Of a stretch of DNA of 64,000 nt, positions 1-12,192 are shown in pieces (the first letter of the stretch is position 1; every line of letters begins with the position of its first letter). Position numbers and translations under genes: made by a program. Source of the stretch: Nemophila menziesii (taxonomy: Eukaryota > Streptophyta > Magnoliopsida > Boraginales > Hydrophyllaceae); assembly GCA_029959085.1 (NCBI GenBank), contig JARWIR010000061.1, forward strand, positions 2,170,001 to 2,234,000, read 5' to 3'. The notes below the pieces were generated by a model, which did not search any database, was not told the DNA's origin, and saw nothing but the letters and a program-made list of their open reading frames with translations.

Positions 1-552
1 GTAATACTTGCAGTGAGTTTCTCATGGTAGTTAAGGGTGTGTGTACTTCATAAGTTCATTATCTATAGCTAACTTTTGTAGTCCCTGCGAACGAATTCTA
101 CTTATCAATTAAACTTGCATACGATTTGTGATACTTGTAGTAAGTAACGTAGTGGCATAGGATGTTTAGTTCTTTTAGTATTTATATCGTTATTTTATCA
201 CACCCTAACCACCACCAAGATTAATATATCACACACTTTGTATTATGTGATTTGAATTAATGTCTATAGTTCTTGTAGTGCACACGTATAGGATTACCTT
301 AGTAATTGAGTTGACACACGGAAGGGGAATTCGATTCTATAAAACACCATATAGTCATCTAGTGTACGGTAGTGATCCTGATGGGCTTGCCTAGCTAGAT
401 AGTCAATAGGGTTTAATTTAACCACCTTGGTCTTACAAGTACCTTTAACCCGATACGAGTATATGACACAATTTCCTCACACCAAACACCTTTGGGAACA
501 CGTGAACCTCAGATGCAAGTAAGAAAGTTGTCATCTTTTTGTATTGTTTTTT
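1..552. other. Unclassified repeat-like flank
   Basis: No open frame and no protein similarity that I can recognise on either strand. The stretch leads directly into the remnant of an Athila-like accessory ORF and may be an older insertion or diverged internal sequence of that element. It ends with a pyrimidine-rich run followed by CAG near 550-558, just before the first recognisable codons, which resembles a 3' splice site but could be chance. Confidence 0.3.
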
Positions 553-1004
553 ACGCAGGAAAGAAATAGATGTGCCACAATTGATGTTTGATGAGGTGAT
601 GCGATTTGAAACCGCTTCACAATCATTGTTCAGTGTGAAATATCCAACAATGATTACTGTCCTGTTGAGGAAAGCAAATATGAACCATGGTGAGAATTAT
701 AAATTGATGTAAAAGTGAGCAACAATAGCAACAGTGTGTGGATCAAGACGATCCTACGCGGAGCTATTTAAAGAATTATCTAAAGGAAGAAAGCTTTTGT
801 GAGATAGAATCAAGAGATGAGGATCTTGCATGGAGAGAAAGGGTAGGTGATCGATTAAATCAAGTAGAAGCAGCTCAAACTTTCTTAGTCAATGATGTGG
901 CACAAATCAAATCAAACCAAGTGCACATCATGAAACTCCTGGAGAAAATTAGAGGCGATATCGCGAAAGTCCACCAAATACTATCCTGGAGGTTGATAAT
1001 GTGA
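553..1004 (+). pseudogene. G0 accessory (env-like position) ORF, C-terminal remnant
   Basis: Translation from about 565 gives a stretch with the YPTMITVLL segment, equivalent to the FPCTITTLCL segment in the accessory proteins of Gypsy A and B, followed by stop codons near 710-717. An open frame at 738-1004 then encodes an 88-residue charged, helix-forming tail with heptad-like spacing, matching the coiled-coil C-terminus of the A and B proteins. The family is, as far as I can judge, the plant retrotransposon accessory protein often annotated as putative plant transposon protein. Function is unknown. The N-terminal half is missing from the window. Confidence 0.5.
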
Positions 1005-1016
1005 GGCAATAGCCTC
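1003..1016 (+). other. Hairpin at ORF end (G0, H1)
   Basis: GAGGC-AATA-GCCTC is a perfect 5-bp stem immediately after the accessory ORF stop. It occupies the same position as the longer hairpins at 17191-17211 (A) and 39042-39062 (B), but with a different stem sequence. Confidence 0.5.
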
Positions 1017-1096
1017 GAGAGTATGTTTTATTTCTTCATTTCCATTTGTGTACTTACTATATTTGTGTTAGTATTTAATTTTATCGAGTGTGTTTC

Positions 1097-1116
1097 GAGT
1101 CGTGGGGACACGACTT
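1097..1116 (+). other. 3' UTR hairpin with GGGA loop (G0, H2)
   Basis: GAGTCGTG-GGGA-CACGACTT forms an 8-bp stem (one G.U pair) with a GNRA-type tetraloop in the element's sense RNA. The same hairpin occurs in Gypsy A (17110-17129) and Gypsy B (38959-38978), where the stem is perfect. Confidence 0.6.
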
Positions 1117-2400
1117 ATTTTTTAGTCGGGGTGTGGGGATTCCTTGTCCCTTATCTATATTTTTTGTGATTTATTGCTTTTTAGGGTAGAAGCAAAAAAT
1201 TTGGTTGGTGTAATTTGATGTAGACTGTGTTTAATGGATTAAAATCATAAATTTAGTGAGTTAACTATAGTAGGTAATTTGTTTATGAACGAGTTGTTTT
1301 GTATGCTTAGAGTATAAACGTGAAAACACATATTAATGGTAGATAAATAATTAGTAAGCAATGCAGGAGAAGTAAGTTTGATCTTAGGGTTCCATGAGGG
1401 GTTTGTAGGTCGTGAGATCCAAGTTAGTTGATAAACCCATTTAATGAACGTGCTAGAGGTGAGAAAGTAACAAAATTTCATAGTTTAGGAAGTTATTAAG
1501 GCGGTTCTTTGATAAGACCCTTGTTGCCTTTTAGCTTGAGGTCCAAATATTATTGAATTATTATCCGTCTCAGACCCTTCTAGCCTTTCTAAAGCCTTTT
1601 ATTTTCCATGTTACAAGACATTCCCTTTAGATTATAGGACTTTTCCATATGACCCGCAATCGAATCGCGATGCTTAGACAGATGTTTTAGAGCTTGAGTT
1701 TGGGATGGTGGGTTCAAATTATGACAAACATCATTGGGTTGGGTATTTTTCGAGCTTATGTATTGTGCTTTTGATGATGATACACGGTTTTTATATTGTA
1801 ACCCTTTGCTGGGGTAAAAGAAAAAAGTATTGAAAAGAAAAAAAAATATGATTGAGAAAGAAGTAGCATGACATTTCACATTAAAAAAAGAGTCATATCT
1901 AGATTACAAAAGAGAAAAAATTAATATGAAAAGATTATATGATTTGGACTAGCAAAGTGGAATTTTTAGGTGATTATCTTGATATTTGGTATTGGGTTAG
2001 TGGGGATGCTACTTAGTGCATCAAATCATTTGGTTGACTGAGAACATTTATGATAGTAACTCAAGCTCTAGGGTGATTAGTTGACAGCTAATGAGAAGAG
2101 AGCCAAAAGCTCACTCTATATTATCCAAATATACGATCATACCCGTCCCTAAGCCTAACATTACAACCTTAAAGATCTTATGATTCGTCACTATGTAATC
2201 TAGGAGCAATTGAACTAATAGAGAGTAGTTAGATGGATAACTGGATACTAGTTAAGATCGATGAACAATCTATAACCTCCGTATCAAACTAAGTGAAAGA
2301 CCTATCCTTCGTGCATTGCAAAGCTAATCTGATCTTAAAATTAATCTGTGTTGATTGTTTGTATTATAAGTGTATATAAATGATTAAGTTTGTAAATATT

Positions 2401-3118
2401 ATTACATAAAACTTGCTAAGTAGTTTCTTTAGGATTATTACGCTTGATCTTCTATTTCTTCCCTTATGCTTAATTGACTTACTCATATATTTAGAGACTT
2501 CCTTATGTTCTTATTTATTATTGTATCGGGACGATACAACTTTGAGTTGTGGGTTTTTATGTCTCCGTATTTGTGATATATTAATCTACTTTTGAGACAT
2601 CATTTTAGGTGTGTTATGCACTTATCTGAGGGATTTTTTCCTATTAATCGTTAGTTTCTTAATTATTTCCTTGACTTGGAGGTTTAGTACTTTTAGAGCG
2701 TTTTAGTGTAATTTGTGTGTTAAATGTGAATATCTTAGGTATAATGATTATATTAGATTCCAAATCAATATTAAGGAGTTAAGTAAAGAAGATCATAAAT
2801 GAAATCAAGAGCTAAAAGGAAGGAACTGGTTTTAGGAAAGTGCAAAAGCTGCCAAAAGTTGATGTCTAGTTGTAAAGACGTGTAGTGTTCTTGATGTTGT
2901 GCAAAATCGACAAGGAATTTTAATAATCCCTTTTATATTTGGAAAGGTCTGTGAATATCGGTTGTTTCGATGTAAAGATCACTGGATTTGGAGTTGTAAC
3001 GAAGGAGTTATGAATTTTAGAAACTCCAAAGGTCAACCAATCCCTACTATTAAGAAAAAGGAGATTGAGTTGGATTAGGACCCCAAAACTTGGCACATGA
3101 CCTAATTTCGACCTAACA

Positions 3119-3165
<47 letters not shown>

Positions 3166-3739
3166 GACTATCTAACTTTGTAAACATGTCCTTGAACAGT
3201 TCCTTATCAATATTACACTTAGAGATCATCTAGAGAAGCAAGTTAATAGTATGTATTTTATCTTTAAAATTTATTTCTTCTAGTATGAACTAATTTTCAC
3301 ATAACTTGGGTTTGAACTATGTATAATCTTTGATTCTATTTCTATATTCTATGTTATTTTGGAAAGTGACAATTAATCGATTGAGCTTCTTATTTACACA
3401 TATGTATTATGTGCTTTGACCTATTCCAACCCTAGATTTGGCCATATTTAGGATTGCCCTTAGTAGTTGGATCACATATGATAGACAACATAGGAGTGAC
3501 TTACTAAAACAGATGAGAAATTTTTTCCTAGAAAACATAAGTAGAATTTGTTGGAAAACTTGTAATTCCTCCCTCTACAAAGAAACAAAGAACTGATAGT
3601 AATCCGTAAATAGAAGATGAGTCAGACTTAGACAATTACGCGTGATCTTAATACCTTTGATGTTATCCTATATGTATTCCTTATTAATAAGACTAATCGA
3701 AATTTCAATAAGAATACTAAACATGAGGGGTGTAATGGA
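2401..3739. other. AT-rich spacer, probably decayed G0 LTR
   Basis: No gene seen. A segment near 2960-3030 (GATCACTGGATTTGGAGTTGTAACGAAGG in shorter pieces) resembles the LTR stretch of the gypsy elements about GATTGACCTCATTCCAG read on the other strand, suggesting a very diverged LTR. The stretch also holds a TA microsatellite. Confidence 0.3.
3121..3162. repeat. (TA)21 microsatellite
   Basis: Forty-two bases of uninterrupted TA dinucleotide repeat directly visible in the sequence. Confidence 0.97.
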
Positions 3740-4340
3740 TGCCTTGCTACAACCCTGTTTTAACTTGAACTCGGGTAAAACCCTTTTATTGAAGGTAACA
3801 TGAAACGATTAAAACATTATATAATTCTCTATCTAATTAATCACTTAATCGTGTAAGCCTAATTTTTTTTTATACTGGGAGCAAAGTATCCCATCAAAAT
3901 TGATCATATGCTTTTGCCATGTCCATCTTAACTACAACATAGTGTTTATTTGATTTTCTTTTCCCATAAAAAAAAAAAATTCTTGGGTCTTTGCAATATT
4001 ATTTAAATACAATGACCTTGAATAAATATTCACTGAGTCAATGTGATAATGCAATCCATAAACTATTAAAACTGAAAAATAAAAGTATTATATAACCTTG
4101 TATGCACAATTTGCACAAGAAATGGGTCTGAAGTCTCTCACCATACCTTGAGGGATCCTTTTAGGAATAATGGTGAGAAGCATATCATTAAGACCTCCCA
4201 AAAAAATATTACTCTAAAAGAAAATGGTAATCATAACAAGAATATCTGATTGTATAATGTCCCAAAACTTCTGCCAAAACTTACCATCCAACTTGTCAAG
4301 ATCAAGAGTTTTAGATCCCGATATACTTAACACCATATAC
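3740..4340 (-). pseudogene. LINE reverse transcriptase fragment
   Basis: On the minus strand two classic non-LTR RT blocks can be read in the right order. FRPISCANCAYKV is read from about 4093-4131. VVKMDMAKAYDQF is read from about 3898-3940 (RT blocks 2 and 3 of plant L1-type elements). Between them the TDN/AQE region is present but broken by an A-run and frame changes. No flanking EN or 3' end could be delimited, so this is an isolated fragment, distinct in sequence from LINE-1 and LINE-2 in the window. Confidence 0.7.
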
Positions 4341-5258
4341 TAACTTTCTCTATAGTTCAATCTTTTGTACAGCTCTCAATCATCTCTGAAGTAACCTTAC
4401 AAGGAAGAAATTTTTTCACGATAGAACAATTTATATAATCTTTTTTAGTATATAAACCCTTATAATAATCAAAGAACATTATCTTAATTTGTATTGATCT
4501 TCATGCCCGATTTCATTGAGTACCTTGAGCCGAACCACCTTGTTACAACATCTTCTTCATAACACAAAAAAAAAATCTAGTATTATGTATGATCTCCATA
4601 ATCTATCCATTTAACTCTTACTCGATATGCCCAATATTTCTCCTCTTTAAACCACACCTTTTCTAACTTATACTTAATTTGACGCTCTTTACTATGTTCT
4701 CATCAAACGGGAAAGCAGTAATTCAATTCTTTCTGATATCTATAAATAAGATCGTTATTATTTAAAATTGATCTCTTGGCCCACCGATTCAAAACTAAAC
4801 ATGTAACTTGTTTTTAAAAAGCAAACTCTTTTAATGTCAAATCTTACAAAGCCTCCCCTCCCCCACCCCCATACCCCTGCCACACTACATACACATTATC
4901 CACAACTCTTCTACATGTCAGGATGCTATCAAGTGAGCTCTCTTTGTCCAGATTTATTTGTCCTACTTTTTATGGCACAAGGATTAAAAAATGCATTGAT
5001 AAACCCCTATTTTACTATATTATCCTTATTTAATAAGTATAAGGTCATTTATTGCACCATTCTTTTTAACTAATTAATTAGGAATGATAATGGAAAAATT
5101 GGAAGAATAATGTATTAGTATTGTAAAAGGAGAAATAATATCAAACAACTTATTTTAGTAAGTTAGACAAGATATAAATATTGGACAATTTCTTTGAGTA
5201 AGTTGGACAAAATTAAATTGGACAAAGGGAGTATCACTTTGTCAACCATGAAAACTTG
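4341..5258. other. AT-rich spacer with no recognised gene
   Basis: No convincing ORF on either strand. The right end (5217-5233, TTGGACAAAGGGAGTA) resembles the terminal bases of plant Stowaway-type MITEs, but no matching left terminus was found. Confidence 0.4.
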
Positions 5259-5297
5259 TATGCCTCTAATTTTTTTTTTTGTTCCAAACCTTACTCA

Positions 5298-8200
5298 TTA
5301 TAAAACTAGAAAATTATTACAAGTTACCCAATTCTCGAAGGAACAATTTTGTTTTTTGATTAATTCCACTAACCTACTTAGGTACATGTCTAGACACGAG
5401 CCAACCATGTTGTCATTCAGCTTATGCTGGGCTACCCCATCAGCTAGTGTATTCCTACTACGATTAACCCTTCGAAATACAGGATTACAAGCTTTAGCTA
5501 TGAAATAAATACATTTAATGATATTACAAATAATGGGAGATGAAATAAACTGTCTATTCCCTAAAGGAAGCATAACTTGAAGGCAATCACTCTCAATAAT
5601 AACTCTTGATTTTTTCAAATCTCGAGCTATGATACACGCCTTAAGGATGCCCAAAGCTTCTGCTTCCTTTGGAGTTTCAGCGGCTATATCCCATGCTTTG
5701 TAATCTAGTACTTTTCCTGTTGAATCCCTGGTTACACAAGAAATAGAATTTTGTTAGTACCCATTGTTGCATCACAATTTATTTTAATTAAGTTGTTTGG
5801 TTGTGGAATTCACTTCATTTTGTTATTATTTTTACTATCATTCATAGAACTCTCAGACTTATTACTTTTTACCTCATCAATAGTTATATTTTCCTTATTT
5901 TTGGTTCTTTATTATCCGTTAGTAGATTTTTTACATCATTAGGATAATTTGTATTTTTCATACTCTTCCTATTCCTTTATAGCATTCTCAATTGTTCTAG
6001 TAGGGTCAATGTTTCTTTTTTGTACTTGAAAGCACATCTATCTTTCCAAACATGCCACATTAAGGTGCAGATTTGTTCCATCAGGAACTTATTAATGGGA
6101 TTTATCTCCTTACCTTTTCCTGCTATACTTGCCATCCAAGTATCCACATTAGATGAGTACTGGTTGCTAGTTAGCAGGCTATAGGGGGAGGCAAACCAAC
6201 CAGCTCTAACCCAACCACATTCTAAAAGCATATGTTCAGAATTTTCAACTTCCTTATTACAGATATAGAAAATAGAACTTTTAATAACTATCCTTTTATA
6301 TACATTCTCATTTGTAGGAAGGAGATTCATTACTAATTTCCAAATAAAGTTCCTAACTTTAGGGGCCACTTTTAAGTTCCATATCATTGTCCATATGGAG
6401 CGGGATACTGTATGAGAAGATTTAGCTCTATTATTACTCTTGGTATTTTCATCCTTTTCTTTATTATTTTTTAGAATTTGATAACATTTCTTAACAGAGT
6501 ATAGACCATCTATATCATGGGTCCAATAAGGAACATCTTTTCCTCATAAGTGGGGTAAAAAGGTGTTAAGTATAGTATTGGCCACCTCATTAGGATAGGC
6601 TGCTTTAATAATATTTATGTTCCATTTCCTTTCATTATTATGAATCAGATCATTTAACTTTCTCAGATCATCTCTGTTAGGTTTAATAACCTTATTTAAG
6701 TTACTGATCCACTTATCTAAATGGAGGTTAATGTTATAACCATTACCAACCTTCTACTTACAATCATTTTTAATAACTTCCCTCCCACTGATGAGACTTT
6801 TCCAACCCCATGAGGGGTTGTTGCCTACCTTAACTTCCAAAAAAGATTCTAGAGGACAAACTTACCCTTTAGTACTTTATATAATAGAGAATTGTTATTA
6901 TTACAAAGAATCGAAGCCTGATTTCCCGAAAGATCCAAGTTCATAAGGTTAAGGTCTCTAAAACCCAGTCCTCCATTGCTTTTACTTTTAGTAATAGTAT
7001 CCCAACTGCCCCAGTGTACCTTATTATTTCCTTTACTACCCCACCAGAAGTTTACAATTTGGGAGGATATCAAATCACAAACTCTCTTAGGGATGAGAAA
7101 AGAAGACATAAAGTAATTTGGGAGACTTTGGAGTACAAATTTAATTAAAATATCTTTACCTTCTTGAAAAAGAAATAAGTTTTTCCAATTTTCTGTTATT
7201 TTTAAAGTTCTTTCCACCAATAGGTTTAAGTCCTTGATCTTAGACCTACCCCATTCTGTAGGCAAACCCAAATAATTACCAAGATTATTAGTAATAGGCA
7301 TGTTCAGTTTATGAGACATGATATTTTGAATAAAATCAGGGGTGTTAGGACTAAATTTAACCCCACACTTGTTCAAGTTTAATTTCGTGCCTGTAACATA
7401 GATATATTTATTAACAACATCATTAAACCCTCAATTTCTTCATAGTTAACTTTCATAAAGAAAATGCTGTCATCTGCAAATAATAGATGAGTAAAACAAG
7501 GGTACGTTTTAGCTATTTTGATTCCATTCATTACTTTATTATCTCTTTTATCTGTTATATGAATAGAGAGCATTTGGGTAACCATACAAAACAAGAAAGG
7601 AGATAGGGGGTCACCCTGTCACAGTCCTCTTTGGGGGTTATCAAATTTCATGTGTGAACCATTAAACAAGATAGAGTATGTGACTGAGTTTACACATCTC
7701 ATAATTTTGCTAACCCATTTCTTGTTAGATCCCATTCTATTCATCATCTCTTCCAAAAAATCTCATTCCACATTTTCATAAGCCTTTTGTACATCTGCTT
7801 TTATAGTCATATAATAAGTTTTAGTATATCTTTGCTCATTGATATAATTAATAACTTCATGTGATACCATTATGTTGTCCTGAATGTGCCTTCCTGGAAT
7901 GGATGCTGATTGACTTTCATCAATAATAGCTATCATAACCGGTTGCAACCTGTTAACAAGCACTTTGGCAATAATTTTATAAATGAACAACTAATAGGTC
8001 TAAAATGCTTTATATTAATAGGGTTAGGAATTATAGGTATAAAAAATTGGAAAGTATGGTTAATCTCTTCCAAGCTACCTTCATTATACCAAAAATTATT
8101 GATAAGTCTTATAACATCTATTTTAATATACTCCCAGTATTTTTTGAAGAAAAACCCCGGGTATCCATCAGGACCTTGTGATTTATTAGCTCCCAATTTT

Positions 8201-9530
8201 GTACTAGCTTTACTAATCTCATCAATATGAAGTGGGAGGTTGAGGCTGTTATTCATATTATCATTTACTAATGGGGTTATAAGCCTAGCTATGGAGCTAT
8301 AATCCCTTTGCCCAACTGTTTTAAAAATATTATTAAAGTAACCACTAATTTCTTCTTTAATATCATCATATTCTTCCACCCAAGTCCCATCATCTTTTGT
8401 AATTCTATGTATTTTGTTAATTTCCTTCTTTATTTAGTAGTAGCATGAAAAAAGAATGTATTTTTATCCCCTTTATTGAGCAAGAAAATTCTAGACCTAG
8501 CAGCCCAAAAATCCTCTTCTTTTTTCCATAATTCTTCCTTAATTTTAATAGTGACATTATACTCATCCTAGATTGAAGTTTCAGGATCATTATATATCAT
8601 TTCAAGTTTCCTCATATTGAAATCAATAAGTTTTTTTTTTTTTTGAATTTCTTCTTACTCCAAGCAGATAATAGTCTACTACATTTTCTTAATTTATTAT
8701 TTAGGGCATCTCTACTAAGCCCACGGTTATAATTTTTAATTTCCCATACCCTCTTTAATATTTCAAGACAATTAGCTTCTTCTGTCCAGTGATTCTCAAA
8801 ATAAAACCTCCTATCTTTATTAACATGATTTCCTTTCATTATTGACAATTGGGGAGAGTGATCAGAGCTAACTAATGGTAAAAGAGCAATCCAAGCAGTT
8901 GGGTATAGGTTTCCCATTTTTCATTACAAAAACTTTTATTTATAAGTGATTCAATCATTTCCCCATCCTTTCTCTTATTAGACCATGAATACTTACAACC
9001 TTTTTGAATAATTTCTTCAAGGTTTTGATGTTTAATAAAGCCATTAAACTGTTTCATAGCCTTAGTGTAGGTACCATCCCCTCCATTTTTTCTCAGAAAT
9101 ATTTCTAATATTATTAAAGTCCCCTATCAGATTCCAATGTTCATTATTAGCTGGTCTACAACTGCTAAATAAATCAAGTCAGTCTTCTTTAAACTTATCA
9201 ATTGGGGCATCATATACAAAAGTTGTATAGAAATTTTTATTACCATCCTTAATTAAGCAGTGAATGTGATTAGTAGTTTTACTAATTATAGTGATATTAG
9301 TGTTGTCTTTACTAAAAATTGCTAACCCCCCACTTAGGTGAATCGGTTCTACAGTCTCAATCAAGTTGATATTTAAAATTTTCTCAAGTTTCTTAACATT
9401 ACTATAAATATTCTTAGTTTCTGAAAGAAATAATACATGAGTCTGGTATTTTCTCACAATACCAGTAAGGGTCTGGACTACCAAGGAGGAGCCAATCCCT
9501 TGAAAATTCTAGGCTATTTGTATAATTGAT
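5298..9530 (-). pseudogene. LINE-1 ORF2 (endonuclease, reverse transcriptase, RNase H)
   Basis: Domains can be followed in order on the minus strand. An AP-endonuclease start (QIA*NFQGIGSS, where the expected W codon is a stop) lies near 9525, with further endonuclease pieces at 8870-9484. RT blocks are FRPIS near 8010, a QGDPLSP block near 7610 and LLFADDS at about 7465-7490. A zf-RVT zinc-binding region with C and H residues lies at 5977-6387, and a C-terminal RNase H domain (ESDCLQV and ADGVAQH segments) at 5298-5700. At least ten stops or frameshifts make it inactive. The C-terminal RNase H distinguishes this lineage from LINE-2, which lacks it. Confidence 0.85.
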
Positions 9531-11196
9531 TGTCTTGGGGTTGAATCAGGTCAACCCTGCAAAGCTCTGTAGTAGCCTCAAAATTACCTTCAATTTCTTT
9601 CATACCCGCATCATCATCCTCTACATTACTTTCCTGTTCATCCATATCTGACTTATCAGCCATATCCTCTACTAACTCTTTCTTAACCCTCTCGGTTTCT
9701 TCTTTTTCTGTAATATTTCTAGCCTCTCTATTCACCTTTCTAGGAGCCCATAGAGTTTTTTGTCGTTTCACATTTACTTGGGTTACCAGATAGTTTTTAA
9801 TTTTCCTACTTCTTGCTTTGATAGATAGTCTTGCCGAGGATTCCTCATATTCTATTTATTGAAGCTTTAGATATTGTGTGATATGGATGAAGAATTAGGG
9901 TTAAGAGAAGAAATAATTTTAGGTGTGGTATAATCATCGTCTAATAGAATATTCGTAAGGGGTTGAATTGGTTGGTGTGAGTGGGTATAAAGGGGGTGTT
10001 AGGGTTCTTCAAAATTGGGGATCGGTTGTACTTCTCAGTTAAGTTATAAGTTAAATAGACTGGTGAGAGGGAGTTAGTTATTGGGTTTTTACTAGTTGGG
10101 CTAGACTTTATAATAAAAGTTCCGAATAGAATAGTATTCTCTTGGGCTATAGGAGAATTGAATTTCATTAGCATCTCACTTGCTAACGTGGCAAGTTTTT
10201 CTTCTTTTTAATTATATGCTAAAATATTCTGTTCTTTCTCTTTCATAGCTTTATCACACGAGAGATCTGTTCAACCATTGATGTCCTTTACACTCTCTTC
10301 TTCCTTACTCATTTCTTGTCTTTTCCTGCTCCCATTACCGCCCTTCGTACTAAATTCAAAAATAGCACTAGTACTGTTAACGATGTTAGTAACATCTTTA
10401 CTGAGTTCACCAGGTATGACTCTTACTGAGTCATCTCCTCTTGTTTTTTGACGATTGGGTTCATTCTTCTTGACATTTTCGTAATTAACCTTATCTGAGG
10501 TACTTTCTGAAACTCTTTTTACCATTAATTTCTGTGTTGGACCTGTAGTTGAAATTTTAATCCATGCTCCAATTTTGGGGAAGACTAGGGTTTCTGCATT
10601 TTAGTTCTTCATGGCCGAAGATTCCACACCCGTAACAGACCTAGCCTATATTTTCATACTTGAATTTAATCCAACTAGCTTTTGTTTCTGATTTATAGTC
10701 ATTGATACCTGCTATTAGAGGGTTTTGAATGTTCCAATCGACTCTCACTTTGGTAATAGAAGAGTCATCAATTTCTAGCGATTTTGGTAGTTCAATTTGG
10801 TGTACCTTTCTAAAGTAACTAAGCATTTTCTCAAGACAGTTTAATGTTAACAGGTTTGCAGGAATACCAAAGAGTTGGAGCCACATAGTCGTATTGTTGA
10901 CCTCTTTATCCGCTCTATTTTCATACTTGTTAATGGCGAGATGTTTTCCTTGTACTGCCCATGATCTCTGTTCCCAAACCTTCATTTTATCTCCTTCATT
11001 TCCGAACTTGATGAAGAAGGTATTGTCACCACACTTTTCTACTTCTACTTAATTTTTTATGGCCCAGTACTTGTTAACAAGGTTTTTGATAAAAATATGG
11101 TTGAATTTTTCTTGGTGTAACAACTTAACAATGAGTTTTTGCTCATTTAGTTCTCTGTAGATGGATTTGTTATCTAGATTTATGACAAGGGGTTTT
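9514..11196 (-). pseudogene. LINE-1 ORF1 (DUF4283 and CCHC knuckle)
   Basis: The minus-strand frames show a DUF4283-type nucleic-acid-binding region (10640-11190, with MWLQLFGIPANLL as its core). It is followed by a CCHC zinc knuckle (CYGCGIFGHEELKC, about 10587-10630) preceded by an in-frame stop. A charged tail rich in Glu, Lys and Asp comes next (9514-9771). The N-terminal part is cut off at 11196 by Copia C1. A second copy of most of this ORF1 lies at 51673-52387 plus 54660-55216. Confidence 0.8.
11192..11196. repeat. Target-site duplication GTTTT of Copia C1
   Basis: GTTTT precedes the C1 LTR here and also before the second LTR copy (55212-55216), and it follows the second LTR (56435-56439). 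Confidence 0.7.
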
Positions 11197-11501
11197 TGTT
11201 GGCATATAGCCTCCCTTAATAGGTTGTTTTAATGTGACAAACCCTCTTGTGTTTAGTGTGCTAATTACTCTTGTTATATACATCCTATCTTGCACTATTG
11301 TTCATCAAAAACACTTTACGTATCATTATTATTATTATATCTCTTTACATATACTTTTATTCATATCTTTATATACATTGAGATATAGCCTTTATGATCA
11401 ACTACAAAGTTTATTTGAATGATGTTATCTACAACTTTCGTGAAGAAGATTTACTGACCCGAGCATCATAGCAAAACTTATATCTATCAAAGATGTTTGG
11501 T

Positions 11502-11637
11502 GCGGTACACTGGACCTAGGGTACGGTACACCGCAGCTATGCGGACTGGGGGCACGGTGCATGGCTAGCCCGTCAGAAGCAAGGAAATCAAAACGTTGAG
11601 AAGTGCGGCACACCGCACAAGACCCGCGGTGCACCGC
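11502..11637 (+). promoter_or_regulatory. Paired GCGGT/ACCGC palindromes in C1 LTR
   Basis: Twelve-base palindromic units lie at 11502 (imperfect) and 11523, spaced 21 bp, and at 11605 (GCGGCACACCGC) and 11626 (GCGGTGCACCGC, perfect), again spaced 21 bp. A degenerate copy lies at 11553. They occupy the U3 region about 40-180 bp before the Myb motifs and the likely TATA position. The same pair occurs in the second LTR (55622 and 55643) and once upstream of the C1 accessory ORF (49899 with a half site at 49920). Confidence 0.75.
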
Positions 11638-11678
11638 AGGTAAGGTTTTTCTGCAACCAAATGAGGACAAAAGGCATA

Positions 11679-11731
11679 TAACCGTTGGGTGTTAAATGTA
11701 TCTGTTAGACACATGGCTTTTGACCGTTAGA
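11679..11731 (-). promoter_or_regulatory. Two MSA-type Myb motifs in C1 LTR
   Basis: Read on the minus strand, 11679-11689 is CCCAACGGTTA and 11721-11731 is TCTAACGGTCA. Both match the published M-phase-specific activator consensus YCYAACGGYYA, bound by three-repeat Myb proteins. In the second LTR the first motif is mutated and the second is kept (55738-55748). Confidence 0.55.
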
Positions 11732-12116
11732 GGCTTATTTCAGCTACAAATAAGCTCTCATTGAAGGCACAACTTACACCTTCTATCTACCAATCTTAAG
11801 AGCTATTATTGTTATCATTCAAGAAGGTTTTCAAAGAGCATTCAAGTCATATCTACACATTCAAGCTTTATAGTTATCTCTACTCATATAGGAGTCTAGC
11901 TACAAACATTGTATCACCACTTAAACACTCTTTCTTCCTCTTAATTCTTACCTTGTATTAGATTAAGAGAGTATTGTGAGTATAGGTAGTATACTTGGTT
12001 CCTTGTGTTTGTGATAACACAAGTGGTTTGCTTCAAGGTTGTGAAGTGGTTGTAAACGGTTTGTAATCTCACCCAGGTTAAAGAGATACGAAGATTATAT
12101 TGAGAATCTTGCAAAT

Positions 12117-12192
12117 CCTAAGGGGGACTCCTTAGGTAGTGGATGTAGGGAAACCGAACCACTATATATCGTGTGTATCTTTCTATCCCTAC
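12117..12192 (+). other. Conserved hairpin plus pseudoknot-like block in C1 LTR
   Basis: CCTAAG (12117-12122) can pair with CTTAGG (12131-12136). Directly after it, TAGTGG (12137-12142) can pair with CCACTA (12159-12164), while GTAGGG (12145-12150) can pair with CCCTAC (12187-12192). The last two stems interleave as in an H-type pseudoknot. The block is nearly identical in C2 (28962-29037) although the two LTRs are otherwise clearly diverged. Confidence 0.5.

Larger units (their letters stand above)
553..2400 (+). mobile_element. G0: 3' part of a decayed Athila-type gypsy element
   Basis: This block is a diverged, opposite-strand relative of the 3' regions of Gypsy A (15751-17250) and Gypsy B (37570-39100). 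It contains, in order, the tail of an accessory ORF, a small hairpin at the ORF end, a GAGTCGTG/CACGACT hairpin, a region around 1650-1730 matching the conserved stretch that reads CTCAAGCTCGAGAC in A, and a stretch at 1950-1990 matching the AAGTGGAATTTT region of A and B. The 3' LTR should follow around 2400-3150 but is too decayed to delimit. Gag and pol would lie to the left, outside the window. Confidence 0.6.
5259..11196 (-). mobile_element. LINE-1: L1-type non-LTR element, left (3') part
   Basis: The element reads on the minus strand from ORF1 (right) to ORF2 and ends at a poly(T) run (5269-5281), which is the poly(A) tail of the sense strand. The direct repeat TATGCCTCTAATT (5259-5271) before the tail has an 11/12 match at 56718-56730, which suggests that the 5' end of this LINE is the fragment 56435-56717 beyond the nested Copia. 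If so, almost the whole window is one LINE insertion opened by later insertions. The coding regions are heavily broken. Confidence 0.75.

Noticed and set aside
1245..2595. Short ORFs of 60-96 codons (1245-1481, 1589-1879, 2413-2595)
   Set aside because: No similarity, AT-rich, lying in the decayed 3' UTR and LTR of G0; no conservation in A or B.
5070..5233. Stowaway-type MITE ending GGACAAAGGGAGTA
   Set aside because: Only one possible terminus; no left inverted repeat or TA pair could be found in 4341-5070.
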